Below, piece after piece: positions 1 to 8,077 of a DNA stretch of 64,000 nucleotides. This DNA is from Dinoroseobacter sp013215265 (GTDB lineage Bacteria; Pseudomonadota; Alphaproteobacteria; Rhodobacterales; Rhodobacteraceae), in assembly GCA_963691755.1 (NCBI GenBank), contig OY829366.1, positions 3,348,001-3,412,000 of the forward strand. Direction: 5' to 3'. The notes below the pieces were generated by a model. The model was not told the DNA's origin. It did not search any database and saw only the letters and a list, made by a program, of their open reading frames with translations. Numbering within the stretch: the stretch's first letter is position 1; each line of letters begins with the position of its first letter. A program made the translations under genes and the position numbers.

Positions 1-42
1 CGGTTGACCCCTAGGCTGCAAGCAGTCCTAATCAGCGGCAGA

Positions 43-91
43 AGCACGAACTCTGCTTTCGTGCTTGCGTAATCGGGGGTGACGGCCCCCG
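43..91 (+). promoter_or_regulatory. Two consecutive hairpins in the leader of the BMP-type transporter operon
   Basis: Hairpin 1 pairs 43-50 with 58-65 (8 bp, 7-nt loop). Hairpin 2 pairs 74-79 with 86-91 (6 bp, G/C only). They lie 33-81 bp before the start codon at 124. Neither is followed by a T run, so a simple terminator is unlikely. A leader regulatory element or an mRNA-stability element is possible; no known riboswitch class was recognised. Confidence 0.35.
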
Positions 92-123
92 GGTATAAAA
101 AAACATCAGGGAGATACCCAAAC

Positions 124-1119
124 ATGACCACGATGACCAAACTTCTTGGCGCTGCAGCTGCATTGGCGTTGAGTGCAGGAACGGCAGCTGCCGATCCGGC
201 GCTGATCTTTGACCTCGGCGGTAAGTTCGACAAATCCTTCAACGAAGCCGCCTATAATGGCGCGCAGCGTTGGGTCGGTGAAACCGGTGGTTCCTACCGC
301 GAGATCGAAATGCAGTCTGAAGCACAGCGTGAACAAGCGCTGCGCCGTCTGGCTGAATCCGGATCTAACCCGGTTGTGATGACCGGCTTTGCATTCGGAA
401 ATGTCCTGAATGAAGTCGCACCTGATTATCCTGACACCTCGTTCGTAATCATCGACATGGTCGTAGACCAGCCAAACGTGCGCTCTGTTGTGTTCAACGA
501 GCACGAAGGATCCTACCTTGTTGGCATGATGGCTGCGATGGCATCAGACTCTGACACCGTAGGCTTCATCGGTGGTATGGATATCCCGCTAATCCGCAAG
601 TTCGCTTGTGGCTACGCGCAGGGTGTAATGGCGGTAAATGGTGACGCGACCGTCATCGCCAACATGACCGGTACCACGCCTGCGGCATGGAACGACCCGG
701 TTAAGGGCGCAGAACTGACCCAGGCCCAGATCAGCCAGGGCGCTGACGTTGTTTATGCAGCAGCAGGCGGCACCGGCGTTGGTGTTCTTCAGGCGGCAGC
801 GGATGCGAACATCCTGTCGATTGGCGTGGACAGCAACCAGAACTACCTGCACTCCGGTCAGGTTCTGACCTCGATGATGAAGCGCGTGGACAACGCTGTT
901 TACAACGCCTTCACCGACGGTCCTGGCCTTGAAACCGGCTTCCGCGTGATGGGTCTGGCCAATGGCGGCGTGGGCTATGCGTTGGACGAGCATAACGCGG
1001 AGCTCGTCTCAGATGAGATGAAAGCAGCCGTAGATGCCGCAGCCGCGTCGATCGCATCGGGCGAGCTGATGGTTCATGACTACATGTCTGACGAAAGCTG
1101 CCCAGCCATCAGCTTCTAA
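124..1119 (+). CDS. BMP-family ABC transporter substrate-binding protein
   Basis: Periplasmic binding protein of the BmpA/Med family, which in characterised cases bind nucleosides or purines. The start at 124 is chosen because a GGGAG sequence precedes it and it opens directly into a signal peptide: short charged N-end, Ala/Leu-rich core, cleavage probably after about residue 23 (AAA|DP). The mature protein begins with the family-typical FDLGGKFDKSFNE segment. The 331-aa length fits the family. The next genes encode the matching double ATPase and two permeases, so this is the first gene of a nucleoside/purine-type uptake operon. The substrate is inferred from the family, not shown by the sequence. 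Confidence 0.9.
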   Translation: MTTMTKLLGAAAALALSAGTAAADPALIFDLGGKFDKSFNEAAYNGAQRWVGETGGSYREIEMQSEAQREQALRRLAESGSNPVVMTGFAFGNVLNEVAPDYPDTSFVIIDMVVDQPNVRSVVFNEHEGSYLVGMMAAMASDSDTVGFIGGMDIPLIRKFACGYAQGVMAVNGDATVIANMTGTTPAAWNDPVKGAELTQAQISQGADVVYAAAGGTGVGVLQAAADANILSIGVDSNQNYLHSGQVLTSMMKRVDNAVYNAFTDGPGLETGFRVMGLANGGVGYALDEHNAELVSDEMKAAVDAAAASIASGELMVHDYMSDESCPAISF

Positions 1120-1141
1120 GCTGATCTGAGCTACAGAAAAT

Positions 1142-1174
1142 TTGGGCCGCGTCGCATCTCGCGGTGCGGCCCAA
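1142..1174 (+). promoter_or_regulatory. Intercistronic hairpin between binding-protein and ATPase genes
   Basis: A perfect 9-bp stem (1142-1150 with 1166-1174, TTGGGCCGC/GCGGCCCAA) encloses a 15-nt loop. No T run follows. It sits 22 bp after the binding-protein stop. In ABC operons such hairpins often stabilise the upstream mRNA so that the binding protein is made in excess; that role is inferred here. Confidence 0.55.
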
Positions 1175-1202
1175 TACATTACTGCTCTGCGAAAGCCCTC
1201 CC

Positions 1203-2747
1203 ATGACTGATCAAGCCCCTGCCATTGAATTGAAGGGTATTTCAAAAGCCTTTGGCCCGGTTCAAGCCAACAAGGATATCTCTATCCGGGTGATGCCCGG
1301 CACAATCCACGGGATCATCGGTGAAAATGGTGCAGGCAAATCGACTTTGATGAGTATCCTTTACGGCTTTTACAAAGCCGATAAGGGCGAGATCTTCATT
1401 CAGGGCAACAAGACAGAGATACCCGACAGCCAGGCCGCGATCCGCGCTGGCATCGGGATGGTTTTTCAGCACTTCAAACTGGTGGAAAATTTCAGCGTTC
1501 TGGAAAACGTGGTGCTGGGTGCTGAAGATGGCGCACTTTTGAAACCTTCCCTTGCGAAGGCTCGCTCTGAGCTGATGCGCCTTTCTGAGGAATACGAACT
1601 GAACGTGGACCCTGATGCCTTGATCGAAGAGATCGGCGTTGGGATGCAGCAACGCGTGGAAATCCTGAAATCATTGTACCGCAAGGCCGATATCCTGATT
1701 TTGGACGAACCCACCGGCGTGCTGACACCATCTGAAGCTGACCACTTGTTCCGCATCCTGCGCGGACTCAAGGAGGAAGGCAAAACTATCATTCTGATCA
1801 CACACAAGCTGCGTGAGATCATGGATGTCACAGATACAGTATCCGTGATGCGGCGCGGGGAAATGACGGCAACGGTGAAAACTGCGGAGACCTCGCCACC
1901 CCAACTGGCAGAATTGATGGTGGGCCGAAAAGTGCTTCTGAGCGTGGACAAGCAACCCGCATCACCCGGAGAAACAGTTCTTGAGGTCAAGAACCTGTCG
2001 GTCACGGATGAAGATGGCGTTCAGCGCCTGAAGGACGTCTCCTTCACGGTGCGCGCAGGCGAAATCCTGGGCATCGCGGGTGTTGCCGGGAACGGCCAGT
2101 CCGAATTGCTAGAGGTCCTGGGCGGCATTGCCAAAGGCACGGGCGAGATCAACCTGAACGGGGACGCCATCGATCTGACGGGCAAACATTCTGATGGGCA
2201 GACGCGCCGTGCACGCGGCATTGCCCATGTGCCTGAAGACAGGCAGCGACTGGGTCTGATCATGGATTTCATGGCCTGGGAAAACACAGGCTTCGGGTAT
2301 CACAACGATGAGCGCTATCAGAAGAACAGTCTTTTGATGGACAACAACGCCCTGCGCGCAGACACCGCCGAGAAGATGGAGCGCTACGATGTTCGCCCGC
2401 CAAATCCAAAGCTGATGGCCAAGAGTTTCTCGGGCGGGAACCAGCAGAAGATCGTTGTGGCGCGCGAGATTGATCGCAACCCAGATCTGCTGCTGGTCGG
2501 ACAGCCCACGCGCGGCGTCGATATCGGCGCGATCGAGTTCATCCATAAGCAGCTGATCGCACTTCGGGATGCCGGCAAGGCAGTGCTTCTGGTATCGGTT
2601 GAGCTTGACGAGATCATGTCCCTGTCTGACCGCATCGCCGTGATGTTTGATGGTCAGATCATGGGGGAACGCGATCCTGGCGAAACCAATGAAACAGAAC
2701 TTGGCCTGTTGATGGCCGGTGTCACCGACACGGAGACCGCCGCCTGA
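1203..2747 (+). CDS. ABC transporter ATP-binding protein, two fused ATPase domains (NupA/BmpB-like)
   Basis: Energises uptake for the BMP-type transporter. It is 514 aa with two ABC domains. The N-terminal half has Walker A GENGAGKS and a non-canonical signature (IGVGMQQR) before the Walker B LILDEPTG. The C-terminal half has a degenerate Walker A (GVAGNGQS), a canonical FSGGNQQK signature, and a Walker B in which the usual acidic end is GQPTRG. This pairing of one intact and one degenerate site is normal in the sugar/nucleoside double-ATPase family. The start at 1203 is preferred over an upstream ATG at 1164 because MTDQAPAIELKGISK matches the usual N-terminus and the 1164 start would run through the intercistronic hairpin. 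Confidence 0.92.
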   Translation: MTDQAPAIELKGISKAFGPVQANKDISIRVMPGTIHGIIGENGAGKSTLMSILYGFYKADKGEIFIQGNKTEIPDSQAAIRAGIGMVFQHFKLVENFSVLENVVLGAEDGALLKPSLAKARSELMRLSEEYELNVDPDALIEEIGVGMQQRVEILKSLYRKADILILDEPTGVLTPSEADHLFRILRGLKEEGKTIILITHKLREIMDVTDTVSVMRRGEMTATVKTAETSPPQLAELMVGRKVLLSVDKQPASPGETVLEVKNLSVTDEDGVQRLKDVSFTVRAGEILGIAGVAGNGQSELLEVLGGIAKGTGEINLNGDAIDLTGKHSDGQTRRARGIAHVPEDRQRLGLIMDFMAWENTGFGYHNDERYQKNSLLMDNNALRADTAEKMERYDVRPPNPKLMAKSFSGGNQQKIVVAREIDRNPDLLLVGQPTRGVDIGAIEFIHKQLIALRDAGKAVLLVSVELDEIMSLSDRIAVMFDGQIMGERDPGETNETELGLLMAGVTDTETAA

Positions 2748-2772
2748 GCGCGGCGCGAGAGGGAGCAATATA

Positions 2773-3891
2773 ATGGACGTAATGCCCCGTTGGGTGGATG
2801 TGGTTCTGGTTCCACTCCTGTCGCTAATCATAGCTTTCGTGATTTCAGCGCTGGTGATCCTGGCAATCGGGGAAGACCCGATCGCGGCCGTGAACCTTAT
2901 GGTCACGGGGGCGTTGGGGTCCACCTATGGCTGGGGTTACACGCTATATTACGCGACAAACTTCATCTTCACCGGTCTGGCCGTGGCCATCGCCTTTCAT
3001 GCACGGATGTTCAACATCGGCGGTGAAGGTCAGGCTGCCATTGGCGGACTGGGCGTTGCCGTGGTGTGTCTTGCTTTCCCCTGGCCACACTGGGCTTTGG
3101 CCCTGCCTGCGGCCATGCTGGGTGGCGCAATCTTCGGGGCGGCCTGGGCAGCGCTTCCTGCTTATTTACAAGCAAAGCGTGGCAGCCACATCGTGATCAC
3201 CACAATCATGTTCAACTTCATCGCGGCTGCGGTGCTGAACTATGTACTCGTTAATATCCTACGTCCTGCAGGCCAGATGGACCCGGCATCAGAACGGTTC
3301 CCTGAAGGAACCAACCTACCAACGATGCACGAAATTCTGGCGCCTATTGGGATCGAGTTCTCCCGCTCTGCCCCTTTGAATATCACGTTCTTCATTGCCG
3401 TTATCGCCTGTGTACTGGTGTGGATCTTGATCTGGCGCACGCGGCTTGGCTTTGCCCTGCGCGCCTATGGTCATTCAGAGCCTGCCGCGGTGTATGCCGG
3501 CATCTCACCCACGCGGATCATCATGGTTGCGATGCTTATTTCCGGGGCTTTGGCCGGATTGATGGCGATCAACAACGTGATGGGCGAGGCCGAACGACTG
3601 GTTCTGAACTCGGTCGAAGGCGCAGGGTTTATCGGGATCGCCGTCGCGCTGATGGGGCGATCACATCCATTTGGCGTGTTTTTGGCAGCCATCCTGTTTG
3701 GTTTTCTGTACCAGGGCGGTGCCGAACTTGCGCTATGGACATCTATCCCGCGTGAGTTGATCGTCGTGATCCAGGCGCTTGTGATCCTGTTTACAGGGGC
3801 GCTCGACAATATGGTCCGGATGCCGATCGAACGCTTCTTTCTCGCGATGCACCGCGCACGTAAAGCGCGCGAAGCAGGATCTGCAGAATGA
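2773..3891 (+). CDS. ABC transporter permease (branched-chain/nucleoside type), first subunit
   Basis: Inner-membrane permease of the BPD_transp_2 family, 372 aa, with about eight to ten hydrophobic segments. The start at 2773 follows a GGGAG Shine-Dalgarno at 2761. An in-frame upstream ATG at 2719 lies inside the ATPase gene and would add a proline/arginine-rich non-membrane stretch, so it was rejected. The motif EPAAVYAGI in the second half is typical of the family's cytoplasmic coupling region. It forms the translocation channel with the second permease at 4529. The stop overlaps the LysE start by 4 bp (ATGA). Confidence 0.9.
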   Translation: MDVMPRWVDVVLVPLLSLIIAFVISALVILAIGEDPIAAVNLMVTGALGSTYGWGYTLYYATNFIFTGLAVAIAFHARMFNIGGEGQAAIGGLGVAVVCLAFPWPHWALALPAAMLGGAIFGAAWAALPAYLQAKRGSHIVITTIMFNFIAAAVLNYVLVNILRPAGQMDPASERFPEGTNLPTMHEILAPIGIEFSRSAPLNITFFIAVIACVLVWILIWRTRLGFALRAYGHSEPAAVYAGISPTRIIMVAMLISGALAGLMAINNVMGEAERLVLNSVEGAGFIGIAVALMGRSHPFGVFLAAILFGFLYQGGAELALWTSIPRELIVVIQALVILFTGALDNMVRMPIERFFLAMHRARKAREAGSAE

Positions 3892-4523
3892 TCGAGCTGG
3901 CCCCCTTTCTGCCGGGCTTTGTTGCCGCCTACGCCATCTTGTTTGTGGCGGCTTCTTCACCGGGACCTGCCGTGGCCATGCTGATGGGCATTGGGCTGAC
4001 ACAAGGCCGTGGCGCGGCCCTGATCGCGTCGCTGGGGATTGCAGCTGGCAGCGTCGTTATCAATATCGCAACGCTCGCCGGTGTCGGTCTGTTGCTGGAA
4101 CAAGCCGCGTGGGCCATGAGCATCCTGCGCGTGATCGGTGCCACGTATCTTGCATGGCTTGCCTTTGGGGCTTTCAAAAAAGCATGGAACCCGCCGAAAA
4201 TGGATGCCGTTGAGGTGCCCCGTCAAAGTACATCAAGACTGTTTCTGATGGGGCTGCTTTTGCAGATCACCAACCCCAAAGCGATCGTTTTCTGGCTTGC
4301 GATTGCTTCGATTGGCGCAACCTCGGGCGGCGGTATTTTGATCGTGGCGCTGTTTGTTCTGGGGGCTTTTTTGATTTCTTTTGGATGCCACGGTGCATGG
4401 GCGCTCGTGATGTCAGCGCGCACCGCTCGACGAACCTATTTCCGCGCACGCCCTGCCATCGAAGGTATTCTGGGCACATTCTTTTCTTACGCCGCATTCC
4501 GGCTTGCGACTGAACGGAGCTGA
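3888..4523 (+). CDS. LysE/RhtB-family amino-acid exporter
   Basis: A 211-aa inner-membrane protein of about six transmembrane segments. The N-terminal pattern ASSPGPAVAMLMGIGLTQGR and the LLLQITNPKAIVFW segment in the middle are hallmarks of the LysE/RhtB translocators, which export amino acids or related small molecules. The gene is translationally coupled to the preceding permease (ATGA overlap) and ends 5 bp before the second permease, so it is embedded in the ABC operon. What is exported is not shown. A link to purine or nucleoside metabolism is only suggested by position. Confidence 0.88.
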   Translation: MIELAPFLPGFVAAYAILFVAASSPGPAVAMLMGIGLTQGRGAALIASLGIAAGSVVINIATLAGVGLLLEQAAWAMSILRVIGATYLAWLAFGAFKKAWNPPKMDAVEVPRQSTSRLFLMGLLLQITNPKAIVFWLAIASIGATSGGGILIVALFVLGAFLISFGCHGAWALVMSARTARRTYFRARPAIEGILGTFFSYAAFRLATERS

Positions 4524-4528
4524 CGCAG

Positions 4529-5539
4529 ATGGATTTTCTAACTCTCATCCAGGTGCTCGATTCCAGTGTACGCCTTGCAACACCTTTGTTGCTGGCCTGC
4601 CTTGCCGGTCTGTTCTCGGAACGCGCCGGCATTTTTGACATCGGTCTTGAAGGCAAAATGCTGGCAGCGGCATTTTTCTCAGCCGCAATTGCCTACATGA
4701 CAGGGTCGGTCTGGGTTGGGCTGTTGGCAGGTATCGGATCATCCATCGTGCTGTCGCTACTTCACGGCGCCGCATCAATTACCTTCCGGGGGAACCAGTT
4801 GATTTCCGGCGTAGCGATCAATTTCCTCGCTGCAGGTCTGACAGTTCTGATTGCACAAAGCTGGTTCAACCAAGGGAGCCGTACGCCATCTCTGATGGGT
4901 GGGGGGCGCTTTGAGGGTATCGAACTGCCCTTTGCGCTTGGCCCCAAAGATGCAGAAGCCACAGGCCGATCATTGTCAGAATTGATCGCAGAGGCCGGGC
5001 CCATCTCGCAGCTTTATTCCGAACTGATCTCGGGCCATTCGATTCTTGTTTATATCGCTCTTCTGTGCGTTCCCGCGACTTGGTACGTCCTGTTCCGGAC
5101 AAGGTTTGGCCTGCGCTTGCGCGCTGTCGGGGAGAACCCGGCTGCCGTGGATACCGCCGGAATTTCGGTGATCGGCTTGCGGTATGCCGCTGTGATGATC
5201 TGCGGCGTTCTTTGCGGCATAGCTGGCGCCTACCTTTCAACTGCGCTGCAGGCTGGTTTTGTGAAAGATATGGCGGCTGGACGTGGTTTTATTGCTCTTG
5301 CCGCATTGATCTTTGCCAAATGGCGGCCGTGGCATGCGCTCTATGCATGCTTGCTGTTTGGATTGCTTCAAGCTCTCGCCCTGCGTTCGGATGTCGTTGA
5401 AGGTCTGGTACGGGTGGAAGTGCCCGTGCAAGTGCTCGATAGCCTGCCATATGTTCTGACCGTGGTGATCCTTGCAGGCTTCGTCGGCAAAGCTATCCCT
5501 CCGCGTGCGGGTGGGGAACCTTACGTAAAGGAACGCTGA
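4529..5539 (+). CDS. ABC transporter permease (nucleoside type), second subunit
   Basis: A 336-aa BPD_transp_2 permease, the partner of the permease at 2773. It opens with the family-typical sequence RLATPLLLACLAGLFSERAG and the GIFDIGLEGKMLA block. The LRAVGENPAAVDTAGI motif near residue 200 is the conserved coupling loop. It is the last gene of the transporter operon; about 120 bp of non-coding sequence follows before the next gene. With the ATPase and binding protein it completes a four-component BMP-type uptake system. Confidence 0.92.
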   Translation: MDFLTLIQVLDSSVRLATPLLLACLAGLFSERAGIFDIGLEGKMLAAAFFSAAIAYMTGSVWVGLLAGIGSSIVLSLLHGAASITFRGNQLISGVAINFLAAGLTVLIAQSWFNQGSRTPSLMGGGRFEGIELPFALGPKDAEATGRSLSELIAEAGPISQLYSELISGHSILVYIALLCVPATWYVLFRTRFGLRLRAVGENPAAVDTAGISVIGLRYAAVMICGVLCGIAGAYLSTALQAGFVKDMAAGRGFIALAALIFAKWRPWHALYACLLFGLLQALALRSDVVEGLVRVEVPVQVLDSLPYVLTVVILAGFVGKAIPPRAGGEPYVKER

Positions 5540-5661
5540 CGAACCCGACCTTTTGCGATGCTCTAGGATATTGTGACAATCGATCCGATTTGTCGCAGTC
5601 CGGGGCCTACACTTTGGTTCACGCACAGGCGTAAAGGGGGCGCAACGAGCGGAGTCCCCAA

Positions 5662-6576
5662 ATGAATATCTACCTACCAATCGCCGAGGTTTCGGTGAAC
5701 GCCTTTCTCCTTTTGGGATTGGGCGGCATGGTGGGTGTTCTGTCAGGTATGTTCGGCGTGGGCGGCGGTTTCCTCATGACACCGCTATTGTTTTTTATTG
5801 GCATTCCACCCGCGGTTGCCGTGGCCACCGAAGCCAACCAGATCGTCGCATCTTCCTTTTCAGGTGTGCTGGCGCATTTCCGGAAAAAGACTGTCGATTT
5901 CCGGATGGGGGCGGTGCTGCTTGTCGGGGGCCTGATCGGCGCTGCCCTCGGTGTGCAGCTCTTCAACCTTCTGAAAGCGGCAGGCCAGGTCGATCTGTTG
6001 GTACGACTTTGCTACGTCGTCTTTCTGGGCATCATCGGCAGCTTGATGTTCATCGAAAGCCTGAATGCCATTCGAAAAACCAAGGCTGGCGCTCCGCCAC
6101 CCAAACGCAGGCAGCGCAGCTGGGTACATGCCCTGCCCTTCAAGATGCGGTTCCGAACATCTGGCCTTTATATTTCCGTTATTCCACCCCTGATCGTGGG
6201 ACTTTTGGTGGGTGTGCTGGCCGCAATCATGGGTGTTGGTGGCGGCTTCATCATGGTGCCTGCGATGATCTACATCCTTGGGATGCCCACAAAGGTCGTT
6301 GTTGGAACTTCCCTGTTTCAGATCATCTTTGTCACCGCTTTCACAACCTTGCTCCATGCAACCACCAACCAGACTGTGGACATGATGCTTGCGGTTTTGC
6401 TGTTGGTGGGCGGAGTGATTGGCGCGCAGATCGGAACCCAGATCGGTACCAGATTGAAAGCGGAACAACTGCGTATCTTGCTGGCACTGATCGTACTGGC
6501 CGTTTGTGGCAAGCTTGCTTTGGATTTGCTGGTCATGCCGTCCGAGCTCTACTCACTTGGGGAGGCAGGGCATTGA
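5662..6576 (+). CDS. TauE/SafE-family sulfite/anion permease
   Basis: A 304-aa inner-membrane protein with two internal repeats, each starting with a glycine-rich signature (FGVGGGFLMTPLLFFIG near residue 32 and MGVGGGFIMVPAMIYILG near residue 190). This duplicated fold defines the TauE/SafE family, whose members move sulfite, sulfoacetate or other small anions. The next gene overlaps its stop (TTGA) and encodes the membrane-anchored protein that often accompanies this permease in alphaproteobacteria. Substrate unknown. Confidence 0.9.
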   Translation: MNIYLPIAEVSVNAFLLLGLGGMVGVLSGMFGVGGGFLMTPLLFFIGIPPAVAVATEANQIVASSFSGVLAHFRKKTVDFRMGAVLLVGGLIGAALGVQLFNLLKAAGQVDLLVRLCYVVFLGIIGSLMFIESLNAIRKTKAGAPPPKRRQRSWVHALPFKMRFRTSGLYISVIPPLIVGLLVGVLAAIMGVGGGFIMVPAMIYILGMPTKVVVGTSLFQIIFVTAFTTLLHATTNQTVDMMLAVLLLVGGVIGAQIGTQIGTRLKAEQLRILLALIVLAVCGKLALDLLVMPSELYSLGEAGH

Positions 6577-7334
6577 TCTGGTTACGCGCGCTACTCCTGA
6601 TCTTGGCTCTCGTGCTGCCCGTACAGGCGGAAGAGATCGTCGCAGACATGTCTCAGGCGCGGGTTGCGATTACGGCCGATTTCGATGGGTCCGAGATTTT
6701 GATCTTCGGCGCAATCCGCCGTGAGGCCCCCCTGCCAGCAGGACCAATGTCGGTTGTCATCACGGTCGAGGGCCCATCTGCTCCTGTCACTGTTCGCAAA
6801 AAGGACCGTGTCGCAGGCATTTGGATCAATACCGAAGCCGTTGATGTGGACGCGGCGCCATCCTTCTATGCGATTGCAACCAGCGCACCGCTGCGCGATG
6901 CGATCACCGAGACCGAAGACCTGCGGCATCACGTGTCGATCCCACAGGCTATCCGGGCGGTGGATGCCGCCACCGGGGCGGAAAATGCTGAGGACTTTGT
7001 AGATGCATTGATCCGCATCCGCGCAAGCAACGACCTTTACCAGTTGCTGGAAGAAGAAATCACAGTTTCAGCGGATACGCTTTTTGATACGTCGATTTCT
7101 CTGCCTTCAAACCTGACAGAGGGCACCTATCGCACGCGTATCTTCCTGACCCGCGAAGGGGATGTCATTGATCAGTTTGAAACCGCGATCGACGTGCGCA
7201 AGGTCGGGCTTGAGAAGTTCATTTACAACCTCGCCCATGATCGCCCCCTGATCTACGGGTTGTTCTCGCTCTTTATTGCGATCGCTGCGGGCTGGTTGGC
7301 CTCTGCGTTCTTTCGCTACATCCGGGGCGCCTGA
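6573..7334 (+). CDS. Alph_Pro_TM/TIGR02186-family membrane-anchored periplasmic protein
   Basis: A conserved alphaproteobacterial protein of unknown function, 253 aa. A TTG start at 6573 is chosen: it overlaps the upstream stop codon, sits 7 bp after a strong GGGGAGG Shine-Dalgarno, and opens directly into a signal peptide (IWLRALLLILALVLPVQA). Longer readings of this frame run through the permease gene. The body is a soluble beta-rich periplasmic region, and one C-terminal transmembrane helix (about residues 222-245) leaves a short basic tail. Overlap with the TauE-like gene suggests they act together. The call is from recognisable family sequence (ADFDGSEILIFGAI, SNLTEGTYRTRIFLTR). Confidence 0.85.
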   Translation: MIWLRALLLILALVLPVQAEEIVADMSQARVAITADFDGSEILIFGAIRREAPLPAGPMSVVITVEGPSAPVTVRKKDRVAGIWINTEAVDVDAAPSFYAIATSAPLRDAITETEDLRHHVSIPQAIRAVDAATGAENAEDFVDALIRIRASNDLYQLLEEEITVSADTLFDTSISLPSNLTEGTYRTRIFLTREGDVIDQFETAIDVRKVGLEKFIYNLAHDRPLIYGLFSLFIAIAAGWLASAFFRYIRGA

Positions 7335-7339
7335 CCCGA

Positions 7340-8065
7340 TCAGCCACGCCCGATATGGGGCATCTTTGACGCCATCACCATCATGGTTTGAACATTCGCT
7401 TCTGGTGGCAGATTGGCCATGTGAAAGACAGACCGCGCCACATCCGCAACATCCATTGTTGGAAGTGGGTCGAGCCCTTCTGCAGCGCGCTTGACCTCTA
7501 GTGTCCTAACCAGATCAGTGCGTGCGTTGCCGATATCAATCTGCCCGCACGCGATACCGAACGCGCGCCCATCCAGAGTGATGGTTTTGGTCAAACCGGA
7601 TACGGCGTGTTTGGTTGTCGTGTAGCAGGTAGAGCCTTCGCGCGGCGTATGGGCTGAAATTGACCCGTTGTTGATAATGCGCCCTCCTTGCGGGGTCTGG
7701 TGGCGCATGATGCGAAACGCGGCACGGGCACAGAGAAACATGCCAGTGAGGTTCACGTTGAGAACCTGCTGCCAATCGCCAAGCGAGATCTCGTCAATGC
7801 TTGTCTGAGGGCCGAACATGCCTGCATTGTTGAAAAGCACATCCAGCCGCTGCGTTTTGGCGAAACTTTCAAAGGCCGCGTCGACGCCTGCCTCGTCCGT
7901 TACATCTGCGGGCAAGGGCACGGCAGTGTCGTACCTACTGGCAAGGTTTTCCAAAAGCTCAGCCCGTCTCGCGATCAGGCCTACGGTCCATCCTTTGTTG
8001 AGGAAGTACTCCGCGGTTTCATATCCAATGCCGGAGCTTGCGCCAGTGATGATGATACTTGGCAT
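7340..8065 (-). CDS. Short-chain dehydrogenase/reductase
   Basis: A 241-aa NAD(P)-dependent oxidoreductase of the classical SDR family. The cofactor motif TGASSGIG is at residues 7-14, NNAG is at about 86-89, and the catalytic Tyr-Lys pair is YTTTK at about residue 150, preceded by the serine in NNGSIS. The substrate cannot be read from the sequence. It is convergent with the preceding gene (5-bp gap) and ends 12 bp after the helicase gene upstream on the same strand, with which it may be co-transcribed. Confidence 0.88.
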   Translation of the reverse strand: MPSIIITGASSGIGYETAEYFLNKGWTVGLIARRAELLENLASRYDTAVPLPADVTDEAGVDAAFESFAKTQRLDVLFNNAGMFGPQTSIDEISLGDWQQVLNVNLTGMFLCARAAFRIMRHQTPQGGRIINNGSISAHTPREGSTCYTTTKHAVSGLTKTITLDGRAFGIACGQIDIGNARTDLVRTLEVKRAAEGLDPLPTMDVADVARSVFHMANLPPEANVQTMMVMASKMPHIGRG

Positions 8066-8077
8066 GTCAGGTCTCCC

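Noticed and set aside
1164..1202. Upstream ATG extension of the ABC ATPase gene
   Set aside because: The extension adds a non-homologous peptide and starts inside the intercistronic hairpin.
3194..3201. Another GTGATCAC site, in the permease gene
   Set aside because: It is inside a coding sequence, single, and lacks the flanking TTT/AAA symmetry of the sdh and suc sites.
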